Assembly: GCA_039707655.1 (NCBI GenBank)
Contig: CM077665.1
Coordinates: forward strand, 83,825,954-83,889,953
Length of the DNA: 64,000 nucleotides
Source of the DNA: Elymus sibiricus
Taxonomy: Eukaryota > Streptophyta > Magnoliopsida > Poales > Poaceae
Reading direction: 5' to 3'
Below, one piece after another: positions 33,019-45,727 of this stretch (position 1 is its first letter; each line of letters starts with the position of its first letter). The position numbers and the translations under genes are program-made. A model generated the notes under the pieces. That model did no database searches, had not been told where the DNA came from, and worked only from the letters and a program-made list of their open reading frames with translations.

Positions 33019-34957
33019 GCATCCCCAAGCTTAATTCCTACTCGTCCTCGAGTAGGTAAATGATAAAAAAAAGTAATTTATGAAGTGTGAATGCTAGCAT
33101 AGTGGATAATTTTGATCAATGATAATTCCAATCACTTTTTCTAGCATCATAAACAACAACTATTTCTCATAAAACTCATCATGATAGAGTAGCAGTCAAT
33201 TCACATGTCATGGTTTAAACAATGCATTCTCATAAAACTTAACAACCTATGCTCTTAGTCATCAAGCAATTTCAATGCATAATCAAGTCTAAGTAAGAGC
33301 TCCACATACTCAATTATCATATAGTTTTCTATGATTGCTAATACTCAAAGCATATTTTTAGAACAAACAATATCCATCGAACACATAGAAAGATGGGAGC
33401 TTAATGTTTTTCCTCCCAACATACTTATCATAAAGATGATTGTCAACAATAAGGAATCATGATCAAATACATTTGACTGGATATATCTGTTTGGATCTTT
33501 CCCCACCACATGGTGCTTTCCAACTACTAGATTGAGGTTGGAATAAGAAGTTGACTCAACATGAAAAGTAAATAACATAAATGTAAATAGATTGTCCCTT
33601 TGTAGAGGGAAGCAGGGATTTGCAGAGGTGCCAGAGCTCATTGTTTAAAACAGAGATGAATATGTAATTTTGAGTGGTATACTTTTCCTGTTAACGTCAC
33701 AACAGAGTATTCAATATCTTCCATGCTAATCACATTATTGGCGGTTCCCAAACAGAATTAAAATTTTACTCCCCCTCCGCCATTCAAACACATTCCATGG
33801 CTAGCCGAATCCACGGGTATCATCCAAACAATCGACTTTCTAGGGGGGGTCTTGTTTATTTATTTTTGTATTATGCAGGACTGAGCATCCTTTTCATCAG
33901 CCTCTCTCGTGCAATGACAAGTGAATAAACACTCATCTGAAGAATAACCCGCTTAGCATGGAAGATAATGACCGCCCCGTCCCTCCATGAGCAGTACGAG
34001 CACACAAAACGGATGTTTATTTGAAGGTTTTAGAGGTGGCACATGCAAATTTACTTGGAATGGCAGTGAAATACCATATATAGGTAGGTATTGTGGACTC
34101 TCATGGAAGAAACTTGGCTCAAGGATTTGGATGCACAAGTAATATCTCTACTTAGTACGAAGTTTTGGCTAGCAAAAGGTTCTAAACAAGCATCACATGT
34201 TGGAGGATCAATAACTATATAACTTCTATGCAAATATACCCAAACATAACCATTACATTGTCTTTCTTTTCCAACTTCAACTATTTGATCAAGGTTGAAA
34301 ATAATTAAAGCGTATTCACAATCATAAAAGATGTCCAAGATAATATATTTGTATGTGAAGGTTCTATTTCTTATACTAATCATTCATTGATAGCTTGTAT
34401 GACCAATATTGTGATTGTCAAACTTCAATAGATTTTAGTTTCTAAACAAAATGTGAAACTACTAATAAGCATAAAGCACATTGATTATTTCAGATTTATG
34501 ATATTTCATTCATTCACGATTTACTCTTAGGATATAAGTGAAGCACAAGAGTAAACGTCAAACTACTCTCAAAAGATATAAGTGAAGATCAATGAGTAGT
34601 CAAACAATTAAGTAGCTATGTGAGGACTCTCTCTCAGTAAATATTTTAAGATCTTGATATTTTATTAAAACAGCAAACCAAAGAAAAATACCACTCCAAG
34701 AATAGCACATATCATGTGAAAGAATAAAAATTTAGGCTCAACATAGGCTAACCGATAGTTGTGGACGAAGAGAGGCGGGATGCGTAGCATCCCCAAGCTT
34801 AGATGCTTGAGACTTCTTGAAATATTTACTTGGGGTGCCTTGGGAATCCCCAAGCTTGAGCTTTTGTATCTCGTTCAATCCTCTCATTTCCCGGTTTCAC
34901 CTAAGTCTCAAAAACTTCATCCACAAAAAGAAACTCAAAAAGAACTCGTGAGATAGG
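33019..34957 (-). other. Gypsy 1 spacer between pol and 3' LTR
   Basis: Non-coding apart from a conserved short frame (34051-34383, separate entry). The polypurine phrase AAGCTTGGGGAT occurs three times on the minus strand (about 33020, 34788 and 34845). AT-rich 33040-33760 shows nothing else. Confidence 0.6.
34051..34383 (-). CDS. Short frame in Gypsy 1 spacer, shared with Gypsy 2
   Basis: A 110-codon frame containing HRSYIVIDPPTCDAC and NFVLSRDITCASK. The same pattern (HRSYIVIDPLTCGAC, NSVLSRDTTCASK) occurs on the plus strand of Gypsy 2 at about 46810-46950. Several differences between the two are at silent codon positions. Function unknown; it sits in the env position of Athila-type elements. 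It may instead be a conserved RNA segment. Confidence 0.4.
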   Translation of the reverse strand: MISIRNRTFTYKYIILDIFYDCEYALIIFNLDQIVEVGKERQCNGYVWVYLHRSYIVIDPPTCDACLEPFASQNFVLSRDITCASKSLSQVSSMRVHNTYLYMVFHCHSK

Positions 34958-36484
34958 TGAAAGCACATATGCTCCCTTGGTGGTTTTGATAATTCATGAC
35001 AATATACATTGTATCTTGGACTAATATGTCTACCTAGTTTATTTCAAGTTTAGTCCACAGAGAGTGTTGATAAAAGGGTGTGAGGAGATTCCCTAAGAAC
35101 AAGAAGAAGAAGAAGAATATATAGGATTGGTAAAGCTTCAAGCTAGAAGACTCTCTTTTTACTTCGTGAGAAATCACTTTGAGTCCATAGGAAAGCCAAT
35201 ACTATTAAAAGGGGGTAAGGTATTGTTGGTGAACAAATTGCTCAACGTGCACAAGTGTTAGTCACCAAAAACACTCACAAGCTCTCCCACAAATATTCTG
35301 TCATAGAGCCTACCACTCAAAATCGGTGCCACCAACATTTCCATATCGGCTACACCGAGTCAAAAGCCCAGACAGAAACCCTAGCCACAAACCCATCTCG
35401 GTACTACCAAGTTTTGTATCGGTGCCACCGAGTTTCAGTGACCAACTTTCTGTTAGCAGTTTCACAAGAATCGGAATTTCCGAGAATTGTGAATCGGTCT
35501 CACCGAGTTTGGAAACTGCCCTCGGCCACTCATATCAATACCACCGAGATTCATATATCGGTCTCACCGAGATTCCTAAAGTTGCCACATTTTGAACACT
35601 TCGGTGCCACCAAGTTTTCACTTCGGTTTCACCGAGTTGCTCGATAATGGTGTAACGGTTGGATTTTTGGGGATGCGTATATATACCCCTCCACCACCAT
35701 TCACTCGGATGAGAAGCACTCAGAACTATTCCACACTTGCCCCATCCAATTTTCGGAGAGAGAACCACCTACCCTTGTGTTGAGATCAAGATCATCCACT
35801 CCAACCATATGGATCTTGATTTCTAGCCTCCCCAAGTTGCTTTCCACCCAATCAATCTCTTCCACCAAGCCAAATCTGTGAGAGAGTGATTGAGTGTTGA
35901 GGAGTCTATCATCTTGAAGCACAAGAGCAAGGAGTTCATCATCATTATCAAGCCTATTAACTTTTGGAGGGTGGTGCCTCCTAGATTGGTTAGGTGTTGC
36001 TTGGGAGCCTCCTACTTTGTGTTGTGGAGTTGAACTAAGAAGTTTGTACTGGCAAGGAGATCGCCTACTTCGTGAAGATCTACCCATAGTGAGGCTAGTC
36101 CTTCATGGACGGAAGCCGTTATGGAATAGTCAAGGTTGCTACTTCGTGGACCCTTATGGGTGGAGCCCTCCGTGGACTCTCTCGACCGTTACCCTCTGTG
36201 GGTTGAAGACTCCATAAACATGGATGTACGATAGTGCCACCTATCGGAACCACGGGAAAAATCCTTGCGTCTCCAAATTGCGTTTGATATTCCTATCACT
36301 ACTCTCTTACATGTGCTTGTCTTACTTTCCGCTGCCATACTTGTTGACTAGCAAGTGTAGGGTGCATTAGACTTGTTATAATTGCTCAAACTGCCCACCA
36401 GTTAACTTTGGAAAAGATTAGGTTTTAATTCTTGCAAGTAGTCTATTCACCCCCCTCTAGACGTCTCTTCTATCGATCCCTTCA
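34958..36484 (+). repeat. Copia 2 5' LTR (1527 bp)
   Basis: It starts TGAAAGCACATATGC and ends ATCGATCCCTTCA. U3 contains an array of CGGTNNNACCG motifs at 35324, 35347, 35399, 35420, 35495, 35559, 35602 and 35624 (some with the last G replaced), then TATATATA at 35678-35685. Confidence 0.9.
35678..35685 (+). promoter_or_regulatory. TATA box of Copia 2 LTR
   Basis: TATATATA lies 44 bp after the last CGGTTTCACCG motif (35624-35634), the same layout as in Copia 1. Confidence 0.65.
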
Positions 36485-36486
36485 AT

Positions 36487-36498
36487 TGGTATTAGGGC
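36487..36498 (+). other. Degenerate primer binding site (tRNA-iMet)
   Basis: TGGTATTAGGGC differs from TGGTATCAGAGC at two positions. It starts 2 bp after the LTR end. Confidence 0.75.
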
Positions 36499-36538
36499 TT
36501 TGGTCTCCATAGCTTCGGTTTCATCACCGTAGAGGAAG

Positions 36539-37411
36539 ATGGATGTGTCTAGTTTGGGGAGTATTAGTTGTAGAGTGCCCGTTCTCGATGGGGAGTACTA
36601 TAGTTAATGGAAATATAAGATGCTTGAACTATTCGATGAATTTCATTTAAGCAAGTATGTTAAGAGCCCCTATGTACCTCCCATTGATCCTTTACATCCC
36701 ACACATGAAGAGGAAATTGATATGCTATGCAATCTTAGAACTGTTAATCTTAGCATTAGAGGATTGCCTAGAATTGTGCTTAATCAAATGAAGAATTTTG
36801 AATGTGCTTATACTTTGTGGAATGATTTGGAGAAACGATATCCAAATTATTCATTAAGTAATCTTGATGAAATTCTTCATAAAACTATTGCCTTTCACAA
36901 AATGATGCCTAGTGATCCTAAGTTTGATGATTATCTATTTGAGCTTAGAGACCTCATGCGTGCTAAAGGAGATGTCATAACTATCAACAACATCATTGTA
37001 GAAGCCATTCGCATTCATAATCTTGATCATTGTCATGATCAAAACTCTAACGAATCACTTGTCTCTTGTGACGAGGATTTCCCACTTGATGATGACAATG
37101 TGGAACTTGGCTACAATGATGAAGATGAGTTGTTTGACATCGAGTATGAGAAGACAATGACGAATCTAAGTCTCGTCGCAAACTTCAAGGATTATATGTC
37201 CGAAGGAAAAGAGTTGATTCTTGATAGTGGATGCACTGATCATATGACCGGAGATAGAGACATGTTTGAAGAGATCACACTAAACCATGGACCGCGAAGG
37301 TATGTAACTTTTGGAGACAACTCCAAGGGTAAGGTACTTGGTCTTGGTACGGTGGCCATATCCCATGATAGCTCTATTCAAAACGTCATGCTTGTTGAAT
37401 CCCTTGGCTAG
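36539..37411 (+). pseudogene. Copia 2 gag fused to protease, zinc-knuckle region deleted
   Basis: Frame from ATG 36539 with TAA at 36605-36607 and a final TAG at 37409-37411. It holds the gag N-terminal domain (MLELFDEFHLSKYVKSPYVP..., FDDYLFELRDLMRAKGD), then passes straight through an acidic stretch into the protease motif ILDSGCTDHMTG (about 37215-37250). No CCHC knuckle or coiled coil is present, so several hundred codons of gag are missing compared with Copia 1. Confidence 0.8.
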
Positions 37412-39046
37412 AATCTTCTTTCCGTATCTAGACTTGCCGACTTCGGTTTTAATGTGCTATTTACCAAAGTAGATTGCCAAGTGTTTCGTCAAGATAATCA
37501 TAACATGGTCTTTCCGGTTTCCGTAGAGGTGATCTATACATTGTCGATTTCACTAAAAGATCCAAACCTCGTACTTGTCTTATTGCAAAATCTTCTAAAG
37601 GTTGGCTTTGGCATAGAAGACTAGGACATGTTGGTATGCGTAATCTAGACAAGCTTATCAAAGGCGATCATATACTTGGTGTTAAAGATGTTATCTTTGA
37701 CAAAGATAGACTTTGTAGTGCTTGTCAAGCCGGAAAACAAGTAGGTGGAAGTCATACTGTAAAGAATATCATGACTACTAGGAGACCACTCGAGTTACTT
37801 CATATGGATCTTTTTGGTCCCAACGCTTACAAGAGCCTCGGTGGAAATTCCTTTGGTCTAGTTATAGTTGATGATTTTTCCAGATTTACGTGGGTATTCT
37901 TTCTTGATGATAAGTCACAGGTACAAAAGATCTTCAAGAACTTCGCTCGCAAAGCCCAAAATCAGTTTGAAGTGAAGATAAAGAAAGTTCGAAGCGACAA
38001 CGGATCGGAGTTCAAGAACACAAATGTAGACACCTTTCTTGACGAAGAAGGGATTCTACATGAGTTCTCGGCTACGTACACGCCTCAACAAAATGGAGTT
38101 GTTGAGAGGAAGAACCAAACCCTTATTGAGATGGCAAGAACAATGCTCGACGAGTACAAAAAGCCAAGACACTTTTGGGCGGAAGCCGTGGAAACAGCTT
38201 GTCATGCCACAAACTGACTCTATCTTCACAAGCTTCTCGGTAAAACGGCATACGAGCTACTCACCGGTAACAAACCCCAAGTTGGATACTTTCGGGTATT
38301 CAGATCCAAGTGTTACATTCTTGATAAGCATCATCGTTCTAAATTTTCTCCAAAATCTCATGAAGGTTTCCTACTCGGTTACGAATCAAACTCTCACACT
38401 TACCGTGTCTACAACAACTTCACTCGAAAAGTTGAAGAGACGGTAGATGTGAAGTTTGATGAATCTAATAGTTCGCAAGACAAACAATTGCTAAATGATG
38501 TAGGAGATAAGGAACCTTCGGAAGCTATCCAAGACTTGTCCATTGGCAAGATTCATCCCATGGAGGTGAAGGAAAGTACTTCGTCAATTCAAGTGGAAGC
38601 CCCTACTTCACGTCAAGGTGAACCTCAACACGACATGGAGGCATCCACAAGCGGTACATGACATGATGAAGAGGAGGAAGAAGTTCATCATGATGATCCA
38701 CCGCAACCACCTTCACCACCATCTCAAGGCAATGACACCTTCAACAACAACGAAGAAGATGATGATGAAGAACTCCGCCATCCAACAAGCAAAAGCTACC
38801 CCGAGTTCGAGCAAGAGTGGACAAAAACCATCCTCTGAATCAAATCTTTGGTGACATACAAACCGGGAGGATAACTCGCTCTAAAACTCGACTAGCTAAC
38901 TTTTGTGAGCATTATTCATTCATATCTAGTATTGAGACCTTGAAGGTAGAAGAAGCTCTTCAGGATCCGGATTGGGTGAACGCTATGCACGAGGAACTAC
39001 ACAACTTCGAGAGGAACGAAGTGTGGACACTTGTGGAGAAGCCCAA
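37412..39046 (+). pseudogene. Copia 2 pol: protease end, integrase and RT start, interrupted
   Basis: It continues after the 37411 stop. The GAG-pre-integrase domain (LWHRRLGHVGMRNLDKLIKG, about 37605-37660) and integrase are clear: HMDLFGP near 37800, RSDNGSEFKN near 37990 and VVERKNQTL near 38100. Stops or frameshifts occur near 37530, 38215 (TGA after ACHATN), 38660 and 38836. The RT N-terminus (WVNAMHEELHNFERNEVWTL) stops at 39046 where Gypsy 2 begins. YVDD and RNase H are not in the window. Confidence 0.85.
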
Positions 39047-40562
39047 TGATACGTCCATTTTGCATCATGATTTCTTACTATTATTTACTTTGTTTTGTTG
39101 AATAATAATGCCTTGGGGAGTGATTCTAATGCCTTTTCTCTCATAATATGCAAGGTTTACACAAAGAGGGAGAATACCGGCAGCTGGAATTCTGGACCTA
39201 AGAAAAGCACGTCAGAGATACCTATTCTGCACAACTCCAATGAAGCTGAAATTTTACAGAGATTATTTTTGCATTTAATAAAAAATACTAGAGCAGAAAA
39301 CTACCAGAGGGGGCCTCCCAGGTGGGCACAACCCACCAGGGCACGCCAGGCCCCCCTAGGCGCGCCCTGATGGGTTGTGGCCACCTCGGCCCACCTCCGG
39401 TGCCCATCTTATGGTATATGGTCACTCTTGACCTCCAAAAAACCAGAGGAAGAATTTCGGGATGAAGCGCCGCCGCCTCGAGGCGGAACTTGGGTAGGAA
39501 CACTTTTGCCCTCCGGCGGAGCGATTCCGCCGGGGGAACTTCCCTCCCGGAGGGGGAAATCGAAGCTATCGTCATCACCAACACCCCTCTCATCTTTGGG
39601 AGGCCAATCTTCATCAACATCTTCAACAACACCATCTCCTCTAAAACTCTAGTTCATCTCTTGTGTTCAATCTTTGTACCGGAACCTCAGATTGGTACCT
39701 GTGGGTGACTAGTAGTGTTGATTACCTTGCGTAGTTGATTACTATATTGTTTATTTGGTGGAAGATTATATGTTCAGATCCATTATGCTATTCAATACTC
39801 CTCTGATCTTGAGCATGATTATTATTTGTGAATAGTTACCTTTGTTCTTGAGGTCACGGGAGAAGTCATGTTGCGAGCATGTGAATTTGATATGTGTTTG
39901 ATATTTTGATGATATGTATGTTGTGATTCCCTTAGTGGTGTCATGTGAACGTCGACTACATGACACTTCACCATTCATGGGCCTAAGGGAATTCATTGTG
40001 GAGTAGTTATTAGATGATGGGTTGCTAGAGTGACAGAAGCTTAAACCCTAGTTTATGCGCTACTTCGTAAGGGGCTGATTTGGATCCACATGTTTAATGC
40101 TATGGTTAGACTTTGTCTTAATACTTTTCTCGTAGTTGCGGATGCTTGCGAGGGGGTTAATCATAAGTAGGTTGTTAGTTCAAGTAAGAACAAAACCTTA
40201 GCACCAGTCCACCCACATATCAAATTATCAAAGTAGCGAACACGAATCAAACCAACATGATAAAAGTGATTAGACGAAATTCCCGTGTACCCTCAAGAAC
40301 ACTTTGCCTATTACTAGTGATTGTTTTGGCCTGTCCTTTGCCTCAAAAGGATTGGGCTACCTTGCTACACCTTGTTTACTATTACCGTTACTTGCTTGCT
40401 ACCAATTATCTTGCTATCAAACTATCTGTTACCTACAATTTCAGTGCTTGCAGAAATTACCTTGCTGAAAACCGCTTGTCATTTCCTTATGCTCCTCGTT
40501 GGGTTCGACACTCTTACTTATCGAAAGGACTACGATTGATCCCCTATACTTGTGGGTCATCA
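39047..40562 (+). repeat. Gypsy 2 5' LTR (1516 bp)
   Basis: It starts TGATACGTCCATTTTGCATC and ends GTGGGTCATCA. A GC palindrome near 39334-39372 (CACCAGGGCACGCC...GGCGCGCCCTGATG) lies in U3, upstream of TATATGG at about 39415. Confidence 0.9.
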
Positions 40563-40573
40563 AGACTCTTTTC

Positions 40574-40591
40574 TAGCGCCGTTGCCGGGGA
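40574..40591 (+). other. Primer binding site (tRNA-Asp type)
   Basis: TAGCGCCGTTGCCGGGGA matches TGGCGCCGTTGCCGGGGA, complementary to the 3' end of tRNA-Asp, with one change. It lies 11 bp inside the LTR end. Asp priming is typical of Athila-type Gypsy elements. Confidence 0.8.
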
Positions 40592-40668
40592 GTGAAGAGC
40601 TCTTGGTAAGTGGAAATCGGTAAGGAAAAACTTATACTACGTGCTGAAATATATCGCTACTTGCTGCT

Positions 40669-42225
40669 ATGGAAAACAATCCTTTGAGGGGTTTGTTCGG
40701 GGTATCTTCACCTCGACCGGAACCACAATTAGTTGCCCCTCAAACTACAGCACCTACTGAAAATGTTACTTATGAAATTCCTTCGGGTATGTTAGAACAA
40801 CTGCTTGCTAAACCTTATGCAGGAGATGGAACTGAACATCCTGATATGCACCTTTTATATGTGAACGAAATTTGTGGATTATTTGAGCTTGCAGGTTTAC
40901 CCGGAGATGAAGTTAAGATGAAGGTTTTCCCTTTATATTTGGAGGGAAAAGAATTTACATGGTATAGGCTATGTGATGATCTTGGATCGTGGAACTGGAA
41001 TCGTTTGCAATTAGAATTTCACCAAAAGTTTTATCCCATGCATCTAGTTCATCGTGATCAGAATTATATATATAATTTTTGGCCTCACGAAGGAGAAAGT
41101 ATCGCTCTAGCTTGGGGGAGGCTTAAGTCAATGTTATATTCATGCCCCAATCATGACATTCCGAGGGAAGTTATCATTCAAAATTTTTATGCTCGACTTT
41201 CTCATAATGATCAATCCATGCTCGATACTTCTTGTGCTGGTTCTTATATGAAGAAGACTATTGAATTCAAGTGGGATCTCTTAGAAAGAATTAAACACAA
41301 CTCTGAAGATTGGGAACTCGATGAAGGTAATGAGTCAGATATAAAGCTTGAATTTGATTGTGTTAAATCTTTTATGAATACCGATACTTTTCATAAGTTT
41401 AGCACTAAATATGGACTTGACTCTGAGATAGTAGCCTCTTTCTGCGAAGCATTTGCTACTCACGTTGACCTCCCTAAGGAGAAGTGGTTTAAATATCATC
41501 CCCCTATTAAAGAAGAAATTAAAGAACCGGTCATAGCTAAAGAAGAAACCATCTTTTACAATGTTGATCCAGTTGTGCCTACCGCTTATATTGAAAAACC
41601 ACCTTTCCCTGTTAGGATAAAGGAACATGCTAAGGTATCAACTGTGGTTCGTAAGAGTAATATAAGGGCACCTAAACCTCCTGAGCAAATTAAAGTAGAA
41701 CCTAGTGTTGCTATGGTTAAAGATCTCTTGGTAGAATATATTGATGGGCATGTTATCTACTTTTGTGATGAAGCTGCTAGAATTGCTAAACCTGATGAAA
41801 AAGATAAACATAGACCCATAGTAGGCTTGCCTATTGTCTCAGTTAAAATAGGAGATCATTGCTATCATGGTTTATGTGATTTGGGTGCTAGTGTGAGTGC
41901 TATCCCTTTTACTCTATACCAAGAAATTATGGATGAAATAGCACCTGTTGAAATGGAAGACATTGTTGTCACTATTAAACTTGCTAATAGAGACACTATC
42001 ACACCACTTGGGATTGTTAGAGATGTGGAAGTCTTGTGTGGGAATGTAAAATACCCTACTAATTTTCTAGTTCTTGGTTCCCCACAAGATGACTTTTGTC
42101 CCATTATCTTTGGTAGACCTTTCTTGAGCACCGTCAATGCTAAGATAGATTGTGAAAAACAAACGGTCGGTGTCAGTTTTGGTAATGTGTCCCATGAGTT
42201 TAATTTTTCCAAGTTTAGTAGATGA
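40669..42225 (+). pseudogene. Gypsy 2 gag-protease (premature TGA)
   Basis: Frame from ATG 40669 (MENNPLRGLFG...) to TGA 42223-42225. It holds the Athila retrotransposon gag domain (residues about 60-200; EFTWYRLCDDL, FHQKFYPMHLV), a Lys/Glu linker, and an aspartic protease with DLGASVSAIPF (Asp at 41878) and the flap and closing region FCPIIFGRPFLST. The frame continues beyond the TGA, so this stop is a mutation of an Arg-type codon. There is no CCHC knuckle, as is common in Athila gag. Confidence 0.88.
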
Positions 42226-45200
42226 CCTCGTGATAAAGCGTTATCTAGTGAGGATGAAATAATTGGTCTTGCTTCTATTGCTGTGCCTCCTACTGATCCA
42301 TTAGAACAATATTTGCTTGACCATGAAAATGATATGCATTTGCGTGATAGAAATGAAATAGATCAAATTTTCTTCGAACAACAACCTCTCTTGAAACACA
42401 ATTTGCCTATTGAAACTATTGGAGGTCCTCCTCCACCTAAAGGTGATCCTGTGTTTGAATTGAAACAATTGCCTGACACTTTGAAGTATGCTTATCTTGA
42501 TGAGAAAAAGATATATCCTGTTATTATTAGTGCTAACCTTTCAGAACATGAAGAAGAAAGATTATTAAAAGTTCTAAGGAAGTACCAGGCTGCTATTGGA
42601 TATACTCTTGATGATCTTAAGGGCATTAGTCCCACTCTATGTCAGCACAAGATCAATATGGAACCTGATGCTAAACCCGTCATTGATCACCAACGGCGAT
42701 TGAATCCGAAGATGAAAGAAGTGGTAAGAACTGAAATATTAAAGCTTCTGGAGGCAGGTATAATCTATCCCATAGCTGATAGTAGATGGGTAAGTCCCGT
42801 TCATTGTGTCCCTAAGAAAGGAGGTATTACCGTTGTTCCCAATGATAAGAATGAACTCATTCCACAAAGAATTGTCACTGGCTATAGAATGGTAATTGAT
42901 TTTAGGAAATTAAATAAAGCTACTACGAAAGATCATTACCCTCTACCTTTCATTGATCAAATGCTAGAAAGACTATCTAAGCACACACACAGACTTTTGT
43001 TTCCTAGATGGATATTCTGGTTTCTCTCAAATACCTGTGTCACAATCTGATCAAGAGAAAACTACCTTTACTTGCCCTTTTGGAACCTATGCTTATAGAC
43101 GTATGCCTTTTGGTTTATGCAATGCACCTGCTACCTTTCAAAGATATATGACTGCTATATTCTCTGATTTTTGTGAAAAGATCGTGGAGGTTTTCATGGA
43201 TGATTTTTCCGTTTACAGAACTTCTTTTGATGATTGCTTAAGCAACCTTGATCGAGTTTTCCAGAGATGTGAACAAACTAATCTCATCTTGAATTGGGAG
43301 AAGTGCCACTTTATGGTTAATGAAGGCATTGTCTTGGGGCATAAAATATCTGAACGAGGTATTGAGGTGGATAAAGCTAAAGTTGATGCAATTGAGAAAA
43401 TGCCATGTCCTAAAGATATTAAAGGTATTCGAAGTTTCCTTGGTCATGTTGGTTTTTATAGGAGGTTCATTAAAGACTTCTCTAAAATTTCTAGGCCCCT
43501 TACTAATCTTTTTCAAAAGGATATTCCTTTTGTTTTTGATGATGATTGTGTGGAAGCCTTTGAAACACTCAAGAAAGCCTTAACCTCTGCACCTATCGTT
43601 CAACCACCTGATTGGAACTTGCCTTTTGAAATTATGTGTGATGCTAGTGATTATGCTGTTGGTGCTGTCCTAGGACAAAGAGTTGATAAGAAACTGAATG
43701 TTATCCATTATGCTAGTAAAACTCTAGACAGTGCCCAACGAAACTATGCTACTACTGAAAAAGAATTTTTAGCAGTTGTGTTTGCTTGTGATAAATTTAG
43801 ATCCTATATTGTTGATTCCAAAGTTATTGTTCACACCGATCATGCTGCTATAAAATACCTTATGGAAAAGAAAAATGCTAAACCTAGACTCCTTAGGTGG
43901 GTTCTCTTGCTTCAAGAATTTGACTTACACATCGTTGATAGGAAGGGAGCTGAGAACCCCGTAGCCGATAACTTGTCTAGGTTAGAAAATATTCTTGACG
44001 ACCCACTACCTATTGATGATAGTTTCCCTGACGAACAGTTAGCTGCAATAAGTATCTCACAAAACACACCTTGGTATGCTGATTATGCTAACTACATTGT
44101 CGCTAAATATATACCACCTAGCTTCACTTATCAACAAAAGAGAAAAAAAATTCTATGACTTAAGACATTACTTTTGGGATGACCCACACCTTTATAAAGA
44201 AGGAGTAGATGGTATTATTAGATGTTGTGTACCTGAGCATGAACAGGAACAAATCCTACGGAAATGTCATTCCGAAGCTTATGGAGGACATCATGCGGGA
44301 GATAGAATTGCTCATAAGGTATTACAATCTGGTTTTTATTGGCCTACTCTCTTCAAGGATGCCCGTAAGTTTGTCGTGTCTTGTGATGAATGTCAAAGAA
44401 TTGGTATTATCAGTAAGCGTCAGGAAATGCCTATGAATTATTCACTTGTTGTTGAATCATTTGACGTTTGGGGTTTTGATTATATGGGGCCTTTTCCTTC
44501 CTCCAACGGGTACACTCATATTTTGGTTGAGGATGATTATGTCACTAAGTGGGTAGAAGCTATTCCAACTAGTAATGCTGATCACCACACCTCCATTAAA
44601 ATGCTTAAAGAGGTTATCTTCCCGAGGTTTGGAGTCCCTAGATATTTAATGACCGATGGTGGTTCACATTTTATTGATGGTGCTTTCCGTAAGATGCTTG
44701 CTAAATATGATGTTAACCATAGAATTGCATCACCCTATCATCCTCAATCTAGTGGTCAAGTTGAACTTAGCAATAGAGAAATAAAATTAATATTACAAAA
44801 AACTGTCAATAGGTCTCGTAAGAATTGGTCTAAGAAATTAGATGATGCACTTTGGGACTATAGAACAGCTTATAAAAATCCTATGGGTATGTCTCCATAT
44901 AAAATGGTGGATGGGAAAGCTTGTCATTTGCCTCTAGAATTAGAACACAAAGCATTTTGGGCAATTAAAGAACTTAACTACGATTTCAAACTTGCCGGTG
45001 AGAAGAGGTTATTTGATATTAGCTCACTAGATGAATGGAGAACCCAAGCGTATGAAAATGCCAAGCTATTCAAAGAAAAAGTAAAAAGATGGCATGACAA
45101 AAGAATCCAAAAGCGGGAATTCAAAATAGGAGATTATGTTCTTTTGTTCAACTCTCTCTTAAGATTTTTTTGCAGGAAAGCTTCTCTCAAAATGGGAAGG

Positions 45201-45406
45201 ACCATATATTATCGAAGAGGTTTATCGTTCTGGAGCTATCAAGATTAATAACGCTGAAGGTGGTCAATGGACAAAGAATTAAGCATTATATCTCAGGTAT
45301 GCCTATTAACGTTGAAAGCAATGTTATCCAAACCATGGCACCGGAGGAACACATAAAAGAAACCTTCCGGAATGCTCCAAAATTCTTAAAAATTGTAGGT
45401 ACGTGA
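42226..45406 (+). pseudogene. Gypsy 2 pol: RT, RNase H, integrase (frameshifts)
   Basis: Order RT-RNase H-integrase. The RT N-terminus runs in frame to 43050 (VDHQRRLNPKMKEVV-like region, WVSPVHCVPKKGG). It shifts near 42990-43010 and continues 43037-44158 with the catalytic FMDD (about 43193-43204), the RNase H motif [16 protein letters not shown] (about 43630) and [12 protein letters not shown]. It shifts again at an A-run near 44145. Integrase then reads to 45248: HHCC zinc finger ([13 protein letters not shown]...CDECQR), the first Asp in DYMGPFP (about 44480), the second in MTDGGSH (about 44650) and Glu in [11 protein letters not shown] (about 44760). A third shift at a T-run near 45165 leads into the C-terminal chromodomain-less tail to about 45406. 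Confidence 0.88.
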
Positions 45407-45523
45407 TACGGTAAGTAAACGGACTCCAAAAAATCCGCTAAAATATTTTTTGTCAGTTTTGGAATATTTTAGAATTTTGGAAATAAAGAAATAAACTGGA
45501 AGGTGATCGAGGTGAGCACGATA

Positions 45524-45562
45524 CACCAGGGCGCGCCAGGCACCCCTGGGCGCGCCCTGGTG
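45524..45562. promoter_or_regulatory. GC-rich palindrome, LTR-like, upstream of ORF3
   Basis: Perfect 14-bp arms CACCAGGGCGCGCC and GGCGCGCCCTGGTG are separated by 11 bp. The surrounding 60 bp (AGGTG.GCAC...GGGTTGTG.CCACCTCGG) resembles the U3 segment of the element's own LTRs (39320-39385 and 48115-48200). Confidence 0.7.
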
Positions 45563-45637
45563 GGTTGTGCCCACCTCGGATGCCTTCCCGACTCCGTTTT
45601 CCTTCCATATACTTGTTTCCCAAGAATAAAAATTCTC

Positions 45638-45645
45638 TATATATA
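45638..45645 (+). promoter_or_regulatory. Possible internal TATA box for ORF3
   Basis: TATATATA followed by CCCCCGAC lies 83 bp upstream of the ORF3 ATG and 76 bp after the GC palindrome. Confidence 0.5.
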
Positions 45646-45727
45646 CCCCCGACTGTTTTGACGACCGCATCGCAGAAAAATCCTCTGTTCTGGTTTCTTG
45701 TTGTTTTCTCGTAAGATCTAGATCTCC

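Larger units (their letters stand above)
31360..34957 (-). mobile_element. Gypsy 1, minus strand: 3' LTR and part of the internal region (interrupted by Copia 2)
   Basis: Read on the minus strand, the 3' LTR (33018 to 31360) starts TGATACGTCTCCAACGTATC and ends TAGTAGACA. It is preceded by a polypurine tract AGCTTGGGGATGC. The inner sequence to 34957 is cut by the Copia 2 LTR at 34958. The LTR start sequence is one I associate with abundant Triticeae Gypsy families (WHAM/Sabrina-like; name uncertain). gag and pol would lie beyond Copia 2, outside the window. Confidence 0.8.
34958..39046 (+). mobile_element. Copia 2 (inserted in Gypsy 1; interrupted by Gypsy 2)
   Basis: A complete 5' LTR (34958-36484), primer binding site, shortened gag-protease and pol up to the RT start, cut at 39046 by the Gypsy 2 LTR. 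The rest lies right of the window. Its LTR start TGAAAGCACATATGCTCCC matches Copia 3 at 63521. Confidence 0.88.
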